Part shown: in pieces, positions 34,590-43,428 of the stretch
Numbering within the stretch: position 1 is the stretch's first letter
Layout of the letters: every line of letters starts with the position of its first letter
Source: Blastocatellia bacterium
Lineage (GTDB): Bacteria; Acidobacteriota; Blastocatellia; Chloracidobacteriales; JADJPF01
Reading direction: 5' to 3'
Assembly (NCBI GenBank): GCA_025057015.1
Contig: JANWYG010000009.1
Span: forward strand, 62,001-126,000
DNA length: 64,000 bases
Program-made: the position numbers and the translations under genes
Notes under the pieces: model-generated
Databases searched by the model: none
What the model was told of the DNA's origin: nothing
The model's input: only the letters and a program-made list of their open reading frames with translations

Positions 34590-35321
34590 TCAAGGCCTCA
34601 ATATCCAAAACCAGAAAAATATTCCTATCCCCAACAAAGCAGTAAATATGCTGGCTGCTAACAGAGCCTTCTCCGTAGCAGTAAGACCAAGGTGAGTCTG
34701 GGGTACGTACGTCAAGAACTTCGGAAGAACTAGCTGCTGCTGAGAGCTGCCTAGAACGCTCAAACATGTAGGCTCACCATCGGCATCCATCTCAAACAGC
34801 TTATCTAGCTTAGGCACTTCACTCAGCTTAGGCACCTCTTCTGTTGGTTCTTCCTCGCTTCCCGCAGCAGGGGCAGTACTTTCTGAAGAAGTCAGTACCG
34901 GTACTTCAGCTGTCTTTTCAAGCTCTTCTTCCTGCTGCTTTTCGAAGTCATCAAAAATCCTCTTCCGAACCGACGGCGGCAACTGCGCAGTATGCTCCAA
35001 ATCACAGTCACCATTCTGAGAAAGTTCTTCCTTATCAACATCTACAGAATCCGCAGAATCCCCAGGAAAGTCTTGCACCTCAACAGACACTGACTCTGCC
35101 TTAACTTTGTCAGAAGGTGATATAGCCTCAGAACCAACCGTATCTGGTAGAACCACGGCCTCAGACTCGCTACAAAGCCCGGCCCCAAAAACAGCCATAG
35201 CTTGTTCAGCCACAACAGGTTGCAAGACAGCAGACCGTTTCGGCGGCGGTAATACTCGACCACAACTTCTGCAAAATTTTTTTCCTTCCCTATTCTGAGT
35301 ACCACAGAACGGACAGAACAT
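34590..35321 (-). CDS. Zinc-ribbon membrane protein with acidic linker
   Basis: I use the ATG at 35321, preceded by AGGCAAGAAG, giving 243 residues. The N-terminus is a zinc ribbon (MFCPFCGTQN...KFCRSCGRVLPPP, four Cys). Next come about 170 residues of acidic, low-complexity linker (Glu/Ser/Pro rich). One C-terminal membrane helix ends the protein (AASIFTALLGIGIFFWFWIL). The layout suggests a tail-anchored cytoplasmic protein. It is the first gene of the operon. Confidence 0.6.
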   Translation of the reverse strand: MFCPFCGTQNREGKKFCRSCGRVLPPPKRSAVLQPVVAEQAMAVFGAGLCSESEAVVLPDTVGSEAISPSDKVKAESVSVEVQDFPGDSADSVDVDKEELSQNGDCDLEHTAQLPPSVRKRIFDDFEKQQEEELEKTAEVPVLTSSESTAPAAGSEEEPTEEVPKLSEVPKLDKLFEMDADGEPTCLSVLGSSQQQLVLPKFLTYVPQTHLGLTATEKALLAASIFTALLGIGIFFWFWILRP

Positions 35322-35386
35322 CTTCTTGCCTACTATCAACAAGATAGCAAGTTTATCTTACCTTACCAAAGCCAACACTTGCAAGC

Positions 35387-35923
35387 ATGCAACTTCTGTA
35401 TTCCCTACAATCTACTAAACAAGTAGAATGCACATCAAGTATGCACCTAGACCACAAGAGAAAGTACACTTTTGAACCACAAGAAGTCCTCTGCACTTGC
35501 TTGAAAGTAAGCAGATGGGAAGTAGAAAAAACAATCGACAACATAAACGTATTCACCATAGCAGAGCTGCGTAAAAAGTGCTGCGCAGGTGGCGGCTGCG
35601 GCTCTTGCCACGAAGAGCTCGCCAGATTGCTATTGAGCCGACAACTAGGCAGAAACTTAGACTTCTACACTAACTGCCCAATAGCTGGTTGTGAACCTTG
35701 TACCGCTCGTGACCTCGAAGAAGAGATCGTCTCGTTTGTAAAAGAACACATAAACCCTATGCTCGCTCCTCTAGGTTGCTTTGCCCAAATCCAGGAACTA
35801 GATGAGGAAGTGTTATTAGACATCCGTCCTGCTAACCAAGATGTAAAATATACCCTCAGCTTTCTCATAGAGGTCGAATTTACAACCAAGTTCGCCGGAC
35901 GAGTAAGGCTTCTACTACTGTGA
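35387..35923 (+). CDS. BFD-like [2Fe-2S] domain joined to a NifU-C-like domain
   Basis: The frame gives 178 residues; the true start may be the internal ATG at 35441. The first domain has the CxC...CxxC pattern of BFD-like domains (EVLCTCLKVSRWEVEKTI and CCAGGGCGSCHEELARLLLS), which bind [2Fe-2S]. The second domain (EEEIVSFVKEHINPMLAPLGCFAQIQELDEEVLLDI) resembles the NifU C-terminal fold but lacks the CxxC at its usual place, so it would not hold a cluster there. It may be an electron carrier or a NifU-derived cluster-handling protein. It is monocistronic. Confidence 0.6.
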   Translation: MQLLYSLQSTKQVECTSSMHLDHKRKYTFEPQEVLCTCLKVSRWEVEKTIDNINVFTIAELRKKCCAGGGCGSCHEELARLLLSRQLGRNLDFYTNCPIAGCEPCTARDLEEEIVSFVKEHINPMLAPLGCFAQIQELDEEVLLDIRPANQDVKYTLSFLIEVEFTTKFAGRVRLLLL

Positions 35924-35955
35924 TGTGAAGACCTGTTAACTTCGTTTAGTCCTTC

Positions 35956-37020
35956 CTAGAAACCTGGATAGTGAGATAACTTGGTCTTCTTATCCAAACC
36001 ATTGTCTCCAGCTAACTGTTTCAGGGCAGCAGCCTGCGAAATATCTCCTATAACTATCAGCGTATCCCCCTCTTCAAGTAACACTTCTGAGCTAGGGTTA
36101 TAGATATAGTGCTGCTCTGCTCGTTTCCTAACGGCTATTACAATCAGCCCCGTCTCATTCTTTATCTCAGATTGAGCAAGTGACTTACCCAACAGAGGAG
36201 ATCCAACCTGCAAAGTTACTTCCTCTATCCTGAGAGTTTTATCTTCTCGTTGCAGCATCAGATCTAAAAAGGAAACCACCGTAGGCCTTAGCATCACAGA
36301 AGCCATCCTCATGCCGCCTATACGGTTCGGCGACACCACGCTATCAGCTCCCGCTGTAAGCAACTTCTTTTCAGACTCCTGATCCACAAGTCGTGAGACT
36401 ATCTTCATCTTACTGTTGAGGGCCCTTGCCGTAAGTACTACAAACAGGTTGTCTCGATCAGTGTCAAGAGCGCTGATTAATCCAACAGCCCGCTCTATTC
36501 CAGCCTGTTGCAGAACGGCGTCCCGAGTAGCATCACCTATGATGTAGCAAAGGTCCCTGTAATCTATCCTTTCTATCGCATCCCTACGCTTTTCTATTAC
36601 TACAAACGGTTTTTTGGTTTTTATAAACTCTTCTGCTACACATCTGCCTGTCTCACCGGCACCGCAGATAATATAGTGTTTAGAAAGTGCTCTTAACTTT
36701 TGTTCCATTCTGTGCCTCTTAATTACACGCCCGAGTTGACCATCGACTATAAACGCGGCAAATATACTCAGCCCGTAACCTATTATACCCAAGCCCGTAA
36801 GAATCAAAAAAACTGTAAATATGCGCCCTGCAGGAGATAAAGGATGTGTTTCACCGTATCCTATAGTAGAAAGAGTTATTACCGTCATGTATATGGCATC
36901 AAGTAACGGCCAGTCCTCTATTACGACGTAACCGCTGACACCAACTACTGAAATAAAGAGAACCACTGCTCCTACTTTGAGCAGCTTCCTCTCAAAGTAC
37001 TCTTCTTCGTAAAGATTCAT
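35956..37020 (-). CDS. Two-helix K+ channel with RCK domains
   Basis: The protein has 354 residues. Transmembrane helix 1 lies at about 15-33 and the pore helix carries the selectivity filter TIGYG at about 52-56. Transmembrane helix 2 lies at about 64-92. RCK_N follows, with the nucleotide-binding IICGAGETGRCVAEEF and the acidic strand-end 'FVVIEKRRDAIER'. RCK_C spans about 250-340 (LQVGSPLLGKSLAQSEI...DTLIVIGD). This is the MthK-type layout. The end of the PP2C gene abuts its start, so they share an operon. Confidence 0.93.
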   Translation of the reverse strand: MNLYEEEYFERKLLKVGAVVLFISVVGVSGYVVIEDWPLLDAIYMTVITLSTIGYGETHPLSPAGRIFTVFLILTGLGIIGYGLSIFAAFIVDGQLGRVIKRHRMEQKLRALSKHYIICGAGETGRCVAEEFIKTKKPFVVIEKRRDAIERIDYRDLCYIIGDATRDAVLQQAGIERAVGLISALDTDRDNLFVVLTARALNSKMKIVSRLVDQESEKKLLTAGADSVVSPNRIGGMRMASVMLRPTVVSFLDLMLQREDKTLRIEEVTLQVGSPLLGKSLAQSEIKNETGLIVIAVRKRAEQHYIYNPSSEVLLEEGDTLIVIGDISQAAALKQLAGDNGLDKKTKLSHYPGF

Positions 37021-38817
37021 CTAGAAGATCAAGTTGCGAAAGATAAAATATCTACCGAAAGTATTACCTTCATCATCAAGAATAGGGGCACTGTACCGTT
37101 TCGTCCTAATAGACATCCCACGATCATTCCATACTCGTATCTCATCTTCTACCGTCAACTTCGGGTTGTTGATAAGCTCCGTAAACCTCATTAGCTGCTT
37201 TTCTGGTTGCTCATAGAATCGCTGTATCTTTTTAAGTACTGCCCTGTACCCAAACCCTACTATTTGATCCCTTTTAACTTTATGAAAGTGCTCGAACGTA
37301 GCATTAACAGCAGTCACCCAACCTGCATTGTCGAGTATCAGAATGCCGTCACTGCTTGAGTCGATAATAGTCTGAAATATCTTCTGCCTAGCCTTCTCGG
37401 CAGCCTCCAGCTCGTTACAAAGGTTTTGATTTTCAGCTTCCAGATAAGCCTGCTCGTAGCGCAGCTTCTCAAGCAGTCTTACTTTATGCACATGAGATCT
37501 GAGCTTGAGAAGCAGCTCCCGCTCATCCAGAGGAAAGACTAGACACTCATCAGCCCCACTACTTAAGCTCTCTATCACCTTAGATCTGTCAGTATGCGAG
37601 TTTGAAATCAACACTACCGGCACGTTGCGAAATCGCTCGTTGGCCTTAAGCGCCTGACACATAGCTATTCCGGTTATCTTAGGTAATTCAGTAACTGCTA
37701 TGATAAGACGAGGATTCTCGGTAATAGCTTTTGCCAGTCCTTCTTCACCATCCGACGCCGTAAGCAGCTCATAGTACCCCCTCAATACTTCCTCAAGCGA
37801 TTCCCTGCGATAAGGATCCCCGTCAATAAGCAAGATACGTTCCCTCGTTGCTTCGGGCTCAGGCATCTTCACGTCAGGTCCTGAAGGACGTACAAGCGCA
37901 GGAAACGTAGTATCCACCTTCTCTACACGCGCGGCAGTCGAAATTTCCGGCACTAGACCACCCTGCAAGAAACCACTATTAGCCCGCTCTACAGGCACTC
38001 CGTACTCTACTACGGCTAATATACAAGTGATGTTATCCTTACCACCGTGGTAGTTAGCTATGTCTATAAGTCCTTTGCAACCCGACTCTATGTCCGGCGC
38101 AGCTAGTATCAACTCCTCTAGCTGCTGGTCCTTGATCATATTCGACAGTCCATCTGAACAGAGCAGAAGATAATCCCCATCGTAAAGGTCTATCGTCGAA
38201 GTAACTGGATAGACCGTGGGCTCAGCGCCTAAAGACTGAAGGATGACATGTCGATAAGGATGCGTTTCTGCCTCTTCAGGTCGGATGATATTAGCATCTA
38301 TGAGCGTTTGCACCATGGACTGGTCCTTAGTCAACTGGAATATCGTCTCACTTCTGACGACGTAAGCGCGGGAATCACCTATTTGAACTATATGCGCCTT
38401 GTCACCCTGTATAAGCATAGCAGTCAACGTAGCTCCCATGCCTTGCTCATCAGGGTTCTTCTGAGCACGTGTCCAGACAGCTAAGTTAGCTTTTTTTGCG
38501 ATCTCAGCAAGCAACTCACAGCCTGACAACTTGTTATCAGGCTTAGTAATCTCCGAACGAAACGTCTCTACCACTATCCGACTGGCAACTTCGCCTGCAT
38601 TGCGTCCTCCCATTCCGTCGGAAACAAGTAGCAGCACACCGCGCTCTTGCAAAACAAATTGACACAAGCGCCCAAGCGGAGGCTCTACCTTCGTGGTAAG
38701 ATCGACCACTAACAGATTGTCTTCATTGTTATCCCGAACGCGACCTACATCCGTATTCCCGGCTACCTGTATTAGATCGACTACGGCTGAGTCACCATAA
38801 CCTTGCCTTTGGTTCAT
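37021..38817 (-). CDS. PP2C phosphatase - pseudo-receiver - PAS protein
   Basis: The protein has 598 residues in three parts. The PP2C phosphatase (about 12-255) keeps its metal motifs: GRVRDNNEDN, LVSDGMGGRNAGEVAS, LLLCSDGLSN and GGKDNITCILAV. The receiver fold (about 325-440) lacks the phospho-acceptor Asp, since the usual D..MP segment reads VTELP. A coiled coil (about 450-480) and a PAS domain (about 485-598, IIDSSSDGILILDNAGWVTAVNATFEHF) complete it. The PAS domain may sense a ligand and tune the phosphatase. The K+ channel follows with no gap, which suggests a link between phospho-signalling and ion flow. Confidence 0.88.
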   Translation of the reverse strand: MNQRQGYGDSAVVDLIQVAGNTDVGRVRDNNEDNLLVVDLTTKVEPPLGRLCQFVLQERGVLLLVSDGMGGRNAGEVASRIVVETFRSEITKPDNKLSGCELLAEIAKKANLAVWTRAQKNPDEQGMGATLTAMLIQGDKAHIVQIGDSRAYVVRSETIFQLTKDQSMVQTLIDANIIRPEEAETHPYRHVILQSLGAEPTVYPVTSTIDLYDGDYLLLCSDGLSNMIKDQQLEELILAAPDIESGCKGLIDIANYHGGKDNITCILAVVEYGVPVERANSGFLQGGLVPEISTAARVEKVDTTFPALVRPSGPDVKMPEPEATRERILLIDGDPYRRESLEEVLRGYYELLTASDGEEGLAKAITENPRLIIAVTELPKITGIAMCQALKANERFRNVPVVLISNSHTDRSKVIESLSSGADECLVFPLDERELLLKLRSHVHKVRLLEKLRYEQAYLEAENQNLCNELEAAEKARQKIFQTIIDSSSDGILILDNAGWVTAVNATFEHFHKVKRDQIVGFGYRAVLKKIQRFYEQPEKQLMRFTELINNPKLTVEDEIRVWNDRGMSIRTKRYSAPILDDEGNTFGRYFIFRNLIF

Positions 38818-38963
38818 AACTCGTACAGCTTAGAAAATATATCCCTAAGCACGGCTATAAGCAACTCGTATCGAGTAGATCAAATCATCGGCAGGTAAAG
38901 ATAAATTTCCTCAAGAAGTATTAGGAAAAATACAAAAAAGCGCTGCTAAGTTAATAAAACGCT

Positions 38964-39653
38964 TCAATCACCCCAACTCGTTGACTTGCTTACTCCTCCC
39001 CATAGATTAAACGGATCTTGCTCAAACCTGATTCCATAGTTACGCTCTTGTTCCAACTTCATCAAAGCGCGCTGCAAGCGCAACCGCTGCTCTAACTTGA
39101 GCTCTCTGGCCGCTTTCGATAACAAGGTGGCGTTCTTCTCCGAAAGTTCCTTGTCAAGCAAAGCTATCTTCACCTCTATTTCCTGCCTAAGCTGTGCCTC
39201 ACGTTCGCGAACTGCAGCCTCTATCAAAGCTTTGACCTGTTGTTCATCAACAGAAAGAGCAGCCGTTTCCACCTTGTTAAAAAGCCCCAGCTTTACACTA
39301 AAGCCGGTGGCATCATACCTTATCTCGGTGTTCAACGCGGCCGCTACAGTCAGCATAACCAGACAGGCAACAGCAGAAACTGCCGCATATCTCAGCATGG
39401 GAAAAACAGCAAGCATCTCCTCGAGATACTCAGCTATCGACTTACGCTTCGTTGCTTCGAGCGGCACTACTATCTGCGGCACATCACCTAATTGCCAGCT
39501 CTGCAAGCTAGTTCTTACGGCTCTAAAACTTGCCTCTTCTACTCGACAGCTGCTGCAGCTTAGCAAGTGCCTCCGAAAAGCTCGCTCTTGCTCAGCATCC
39601 ATCTCGCCATAGAGATAGGTAATCAAATCTTCCTTACGGTCACAGTGTTTCAT
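38964..39653 (-). CDS. Anti-sigma factor (zinc-finger type), membrane-bound
   Basis: The protein has 229 residues. It opens with a ZAS-type zinc-binding motif (HCDRKEDLITYLYGEMDAEQERAFRRHLLSCSSC; H...C..C). A membrane helix lies at about 88-106 (AAVSAVACLVMLTVAAAL). The periplasmic part is a Glu/Lys-rich coiled coil (EAAVREREAQLRQEIEVKIA). Its start overlaps the end of the ECF sigma gene by 4 bases, the usual arrangement of a sigma/anti-sigma pair. Confidence 0.9.
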   Translation of the reverse strand: MKHCDRKEDLITYLYGEMDAEQERAFRRHLLSCSSCRVEEASFRAVRTSLQSWQLGDVPQIVVPLEATKRKSIAEYLEEMLAVFPMLRYAAVSAVACLVMLTVAAALNTEIRYDATGFSVKLGLFNKVETAALSVDEQQVKALIEAAVREREAQLRQEIEVKIALLDKELSEKNATLLSKAARELKLEQRLRLQRALMKLEQERNYGIRFEQDPFNLWGGVSKSTSWGD

Positions 39654-40210
39654 AGCGCTCCTTTGATATGACTTAAGCGCTGCCTAAGCTGCTCAAGCCC
39701 AGTATAAAGACGCGTCTTTACAGTGCTGACAGGTATACCAAGTACTTCAGCTATTTCATGAAACTTCATCTGCTGATACTCTTTCATGACAATAACTTCC
39801 CGCATCTCGGCAGGTAACCCCATCAACGCTCTCCTTACTATCTTTGATAGCTGTGCCTTCTGCATAGCTTCATCCAAAAAGTCAGACTCGACCGAAGGCT
39901 CATAACCAACCTCTTCCCGCTGACATTCCAGTGAAAGATTGTTACCTCGAGTTCTCATCACCGTATGACAACAGTTAATTGCTATACGATATAACCAAGA
40001 GGAAAACTTCGCCTCACCGCGAAACTTCGACAAGTTGCGGTATGCTAGTAAGAAAGTCTCTTGACAGACATCATAAGCATCATCTTCTCTGCCAAGTATC
40101 CGCAATGCCAAGCCATAGATCTGACGTTGCCATCTATTGACTAAAACTTCGAACGCCCGCTGCTCACCCTTGAGTACCTTTTCTACAAGCTCCTCGTCAC
40201 TAAACTGCAT
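39650..40210 (-). CDS. ECF family RNA polymerase sigma factor
   Basis: The protein has 186 residues. Region 2 is [61 protein letters not shown]. Region 4 ([40 protein letters not shown]) has the helix-turn-helix that reads the -35 element. The anti-sigma gene overlaps its end. The signal is unknown. Confidence 0.95.
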   Translation of the reverse strand: [186 protein letters not shown]

Positions 40211-40276
40211 CCCTGCCCACTTCTAGGACAACATCTGATACTATGATGGAAAACCCGAGGCGAAAGTCTGAAAACT

Positions 40277-41290
40277 TCAATCCTGCTTGGACTCATTCCA
40301 AGCTTGCATTATCAGTGCTTTGAGCATTGCTGCAGCCTGAGCCATACGCCGCGCCTTAAGCTCAAGCACAGTAAGCTGCTTCCCCTTAACCTGCTCAGAA
40401 TAAGCAAACCACCGCTTTAAATCGAATTGACCACCCTCTAAACCAGCAGCACCTGCACGACAAAGCATAGGCAAATAGTCATAACCGCTCAACAAAGCAT
40501 CTATAGTCACTTCATATGGATCAATTCGACGGCTATCTAAATCAGCTATAAGTAAAGCAGATTCAAAGTGCTTCCAAAACTTCTCTCTGAGTGCCCGATC
40601 CTGCTCGTGTAAAAAGATATCACCCTCTATAGCCCAATGCAGATTATGCTTGACAGAACGCCCCTCATTACACGGACAGCTAAAACCTTGATAGTCAACA
40701 GTAGAGTGCAAAGGCTGATAAGCATCGCTCAGATAGTGAGATAGATATCCTATCCATAAGAACGGGATCTCGTTCGTAGAAGCATCTTTAAAACTTGCTA
40801 CAAGATTTCTATAGCACTCCCGAACACGAAAGGTCACATATCCAGCCGTTTTGTAGCGAATATCTTTAGGATCGTCAGGTAGATCCTTTCTAGATATCTT
40901 ATTTGCGCCGTCGGGCGAAAACCGGCGCCTTTCCGGATCGCTTTGAAACAGCTCGCAATCGAGGTAATGCATTCTGTCTTCAGTACTGTCAAACACCGAT
41001 ACAGGAGATTTTATCAAGGCAAGCTCATCAGGTCTAAAACTATAAAGGTCAAGCCCATGGTCTGGACGCTCTGGATCTTCCAAGCTAACCACGTATTCAG
41101 CTAGCTTGTCGAGCTTCTGACTGCCGCCAAGTCCCTCCAAGAGCAGTTCTTTGAGCTGCTGAGGAGCCATAGGATCTTCAACTATCAGCTTTACTGCAGC
41201 ACGTGTTATGAGAATATGTCCCTTACGAGACCAAGCAATTGAATCGCTAGTAAGTAGCAGAACAACTAAGGCTACGGCCGACAACCTCAT
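40277..41290 (-). CDS. Secreted S1/P1 nuclease / zinc phospholipase C-like protein
   Basis: The protein has 337 residues with a signal peptide (MRLSAVALVVLLLTSDSIAWS). After cleavage the N-terminal Trp of 'WSRKGHILITRAAVKLI' would be a zinc ligand, as in S1/P1 nucleases. Other expected ligands are in LWIGYLSHYLSDAYQPLHSTVDYQG and NLHWAIEGDIFL (His/Asp). These three-zinc enzymes cut nucleic acid or phospholipid outside the cell. Family placement is good; the substrate is not known. It overlaps the end of hemL by 4 bases. Confidence 0.8.
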   Translation of the reverse strand: MRLSAVALVVLLLTSDSIAWSRKGHILITRAAVKLIVEDPMAPQQLKELLLEGLGGSQKLDKLAEYVVSLEDPERPDHGLDLYSFRPDELALIKSPVSVFDSTEDRMHYLDCELFQSDPERRRFSPDGANKISRKDLPDDPKDIRYKTAGYVTFRVRECYRNLVASFKDASTNEIPFLWIGYLSHYLSDAYQPLHSTVDYQGFSCPCNEGRSVKHNLHWAIEGDIFLHEQDRALREKFWKHFESALLIADLDSRRIDPYEVTIDALLSGYDYLPMLCRAGAAGLEGGQFDLKRWFAYSEQVKGKQLTVLELKARRMAQAAAMLKALIMQAWNESKQD

Positions 41291-42576
41291 CGAATTTCTC
41301 CAAAAGCCTTCCTTACAGCAGTAAGCGTCTTTTCTATTTCTTCATCAGCATGACAAACGCTCAAGAAAGCGGCTTCAAACTGCGAAGGAGGTAAGTAGAT
41401 ACCTTCTTTAAGCATAGTTCGGAAAAAGCGAGCAAAAAGCTCGGTATTCGAGGCTTTTGCGCTCGGCCAATCAGTAACAGGTTTGTCAGTAAAGAAAACA
41501 GTAAACATCGAACCAGCTTGGTTTACCTTTACAGGCACGCCTAAAGCTGCAGCAATAGAAACGATGCCTTCGCAAAGCTTTCGCGTAGCAGACTCAAGCT
41601 TGGTATAGACTGAATCATCCAACAGTCTCAAAGTAGTAAGCCCTGCGGTCACCGCTAGCGGATTACCTGAAAGCGTACCAGCCTGATACACCGGCCCTGA
41701 AGGAGCAAGCATCTGCATTATCTGCCTACGTCCACCAAATGCTCCCATCGGTAGCCCTCCACCTATTATTTTGCCAAGACAAGTAATATCTGGCTTGACG
41801 GGATAGATCCCTTGCGCTCCCGCACGAGAGAGCCTAAAGCCTGTCATCACTTCGTCGAAGATCAACAAAGCACCATAGCGCGAAGTAAGTTCGCGAAGCG
41901 CTTCTAAAAAGCCAGCTTTTGGTAGCACACACCCCATGTTGCCAGCTACTGGCTCGACTATGACACAAGCTATTTGCTCACCTAGCTGCTCGAACAGCAT
42001 CCCAAGAGCTTCTTCATCGTTGTAATCGACAGCCAAAGTATGTTTGGCAAAGTCAGCAGGTACTCCCGGGGAGTCAGGTAATCCAAATGTAGCTACTCCA
42101 GAGCCAGCCCTTACCAGCAAGGAATCACCATGCCCATGGTAACAACCTACGAACTTGACTACTAGATTGCGCCCTGTGTAACCACGAGCAAGCCTTATGG
42201 CACTCATCGTGGCCTCAGTGCCTGAACTACACAACCGCAACATTTCTATAGACGGCACAGCACGGCAGATCTCTTCAGCAAGCAGCAGCTCTAGCTCCGT
42301 AGGAGCACCGTAAGATGTCCCTCGCTCAGCAGCTCGCTGTAAAGCCGATATAACCTCAGGGTGTGCATGCCCCAAGATCATCGGCCCCCAAGAACATACA
42401 TAGTCTATGTAGGTTCTACCATCTACATCAGTTATATACGCGCCCTTAGCCGAAGATATAAAAAGTGGTTTCATGCCGACAGCACGAAACGCCCTTACAG
42501 GTGAATTTACTCCACCGGGAATAAGCTTTTCGGCACGCTCAAAAAGCTCTGTAGAACGTGGTCTAGTAAGATCCAT
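41287..42576 (-). CDS. hemL: Glutamate-1-semialdehyde 2,1-aminomutase
   Basis: The protein has 429 residues. Family landmarks: LFERAEKLIPGGVNSPVRAFRAVG, 'SSGTEATMSAIRLARG', 'FVGCYHGHGDSLLV', 'LLIFDEVMTGFRL' and the PLP lysine in CLGKIIGGGLPMGAFGG. It makes 5-aminolevulinate for tetrapyrroles by the C5 route. The stop overlaps the next gene's start by 4 bases. A TATAAT box lies upstream on the minus strand near 42606-42611. Confidence 0.97.
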   Translation of the reverse strand: MDLTRPRSTELFERAEKLIPGGVNSPVRAFRAVGMKPLFISSAKGAYITDVDGRTYIDYVCSWGPMILGHAHPEVISALQRAAERGTSYGAPTELELLLAEEICRAVPSIEMLRLCSSGTEATMSAIRLARGYTGRNLVVKFVGCYHGHGDSLLVRAGSGVATFGLPDSPGVPADFAKHTLAVDYNDEEALGMLFEQLGEQIACVIVEPVAGNMGCVLPKAGFLEALRELTSRYGALLIFDEVMTGFRLSRAGAQGIYPVKPDITCLGKIIGGGLPMGAFGGRRQIMQMLAPSGPVYQAGTLSGNPLAVTAGLTTLRLLDDSVYTKLESATRKLCEGIVSIAAALGVPVKVNQAGSMFTVFFTDKPVTDWPSAKASNTELFARFFRTMLKEGIYLPPSQFEAAFLSVCHADEEIEKTLTAVRKAFGEIR

Positions 42577-42668
42577 AACTCAAGCCCGAAAAAATTTAGC
42601 TTTAATTATAAAACAAACTCGAGAAAGATCTCGACGCAGCTACTCTGCATACCTTTTGCTCAGCTTAA

Positions 42669-42698
42669 TTGCAAATATCCAAAGCCAAACGCTATAAT
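42669..42698 (+). promoter_or_regulatory. Promoter of the sdhCAB operon
   Basis: TTGCAA (42669-42674), an 18-base spacer and a perfect TATAAT (42693-42698). The leader to the sdhC ATG is about 33 bases and contains AGGAAAAAGCT. Confidence 0.65.
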
Positions 42699-42737
42699 CG
42701 GCTGTAGGCTAAATACAATTTGCCCTAGGAAAAAGCT

Positions 42738-43394
42738 ATGAGCATCAAGATGTCAAACATTTTCCTGCTACGCAGACTACACTCACTTACCGGAGTAGTG
42801 CCCGTTGGCGTATTTCTAATAGTCCACCTATACACAAACTTTGCCGTAGTTAAAGGAGCGGATAATTTTAACAAAGCCGTACAGAACCTGAGAGTTACTT
42901 TGCCAGGCCCGCTGCTACCCATGGCAGAAATACTACTAATAGGGCTGCCTATACTGTTTCATGCCCTACTGGGTATTTACATAGCTCATACTATGCGCAG
43001 CAACGTCACTTCTTACTCGTACGCCAGAAACTGGCTGTATTTTTTCCAACGCGTAGCAGGTGTAGTGCTGTTCTTCTTCATAGCGGCGCATGTAGCAACG
43101 ATGCGTTTTGGACTTTTTGGACATTTGTCAGTGGATCACCATGTCTATGATCCTGTAAATACCCCCTACACGATAGTCCGAGATGCACTACAAAACCCGT
43201 TTGTACTAGCTTTCTACATAATAGGCATCTTGGCAAGTGCCTACCATCTCAGTTACGGATTGTGGAGCTTTGCTATCCACTGGGGCATAACCGTAAGAGA
43301 AGAAGCCCAGAAGAACTTCCAGTGGGTCTGTGCTGCAGTCGGTGTCGGCGTCGCAACGCTCGGCGTAGTCTCTGCACTTACCTTTGTCAAATAA
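42738..43394 (+). CDS. sdhC: Succinate dehydrogenase cytochrome b subunit
   Basis: The protein has 218 residues and five membrane helices (for example VVPVGVFLIVHLY and VAGVVLFFFIAAHVATM). The helices carry His residues (HLYTNF, HALLGIYIAH, HVATMRF, YHLSYGLW) that can hold two hemes. This is the single-subunit type B cytochrome seen in Bacteroidetes, epsilonproteobacteria and Acidobacteriota. It anchors SdhA and SdhB and passes electrons to or from quinone. Confidence 0.94.
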   Translation: MSIKMSNIFLLRRLHSLTGVVPVGVFLIVHLYTNFAVVKGADNFNKAVQNLRVTLPGPLLPMAEILLIGLPILFHALLGIYIAHTMRSNVTSYSYARNWLYFFQRVAGVVLFFFIAAHVATMRFGLFGHLSVDHHVYDPVNTPYTIVRDALQNPFVLAFYIIGILASAYHLSYGLWSFAIHWGITVREEAQKNFQWVCAAVGVGVATLGVVSALTFVK

Positions 43395-43428
43395 GTTTGG
43401 GGGGCAGCAATAGTGGCGGAGGTAAAAG

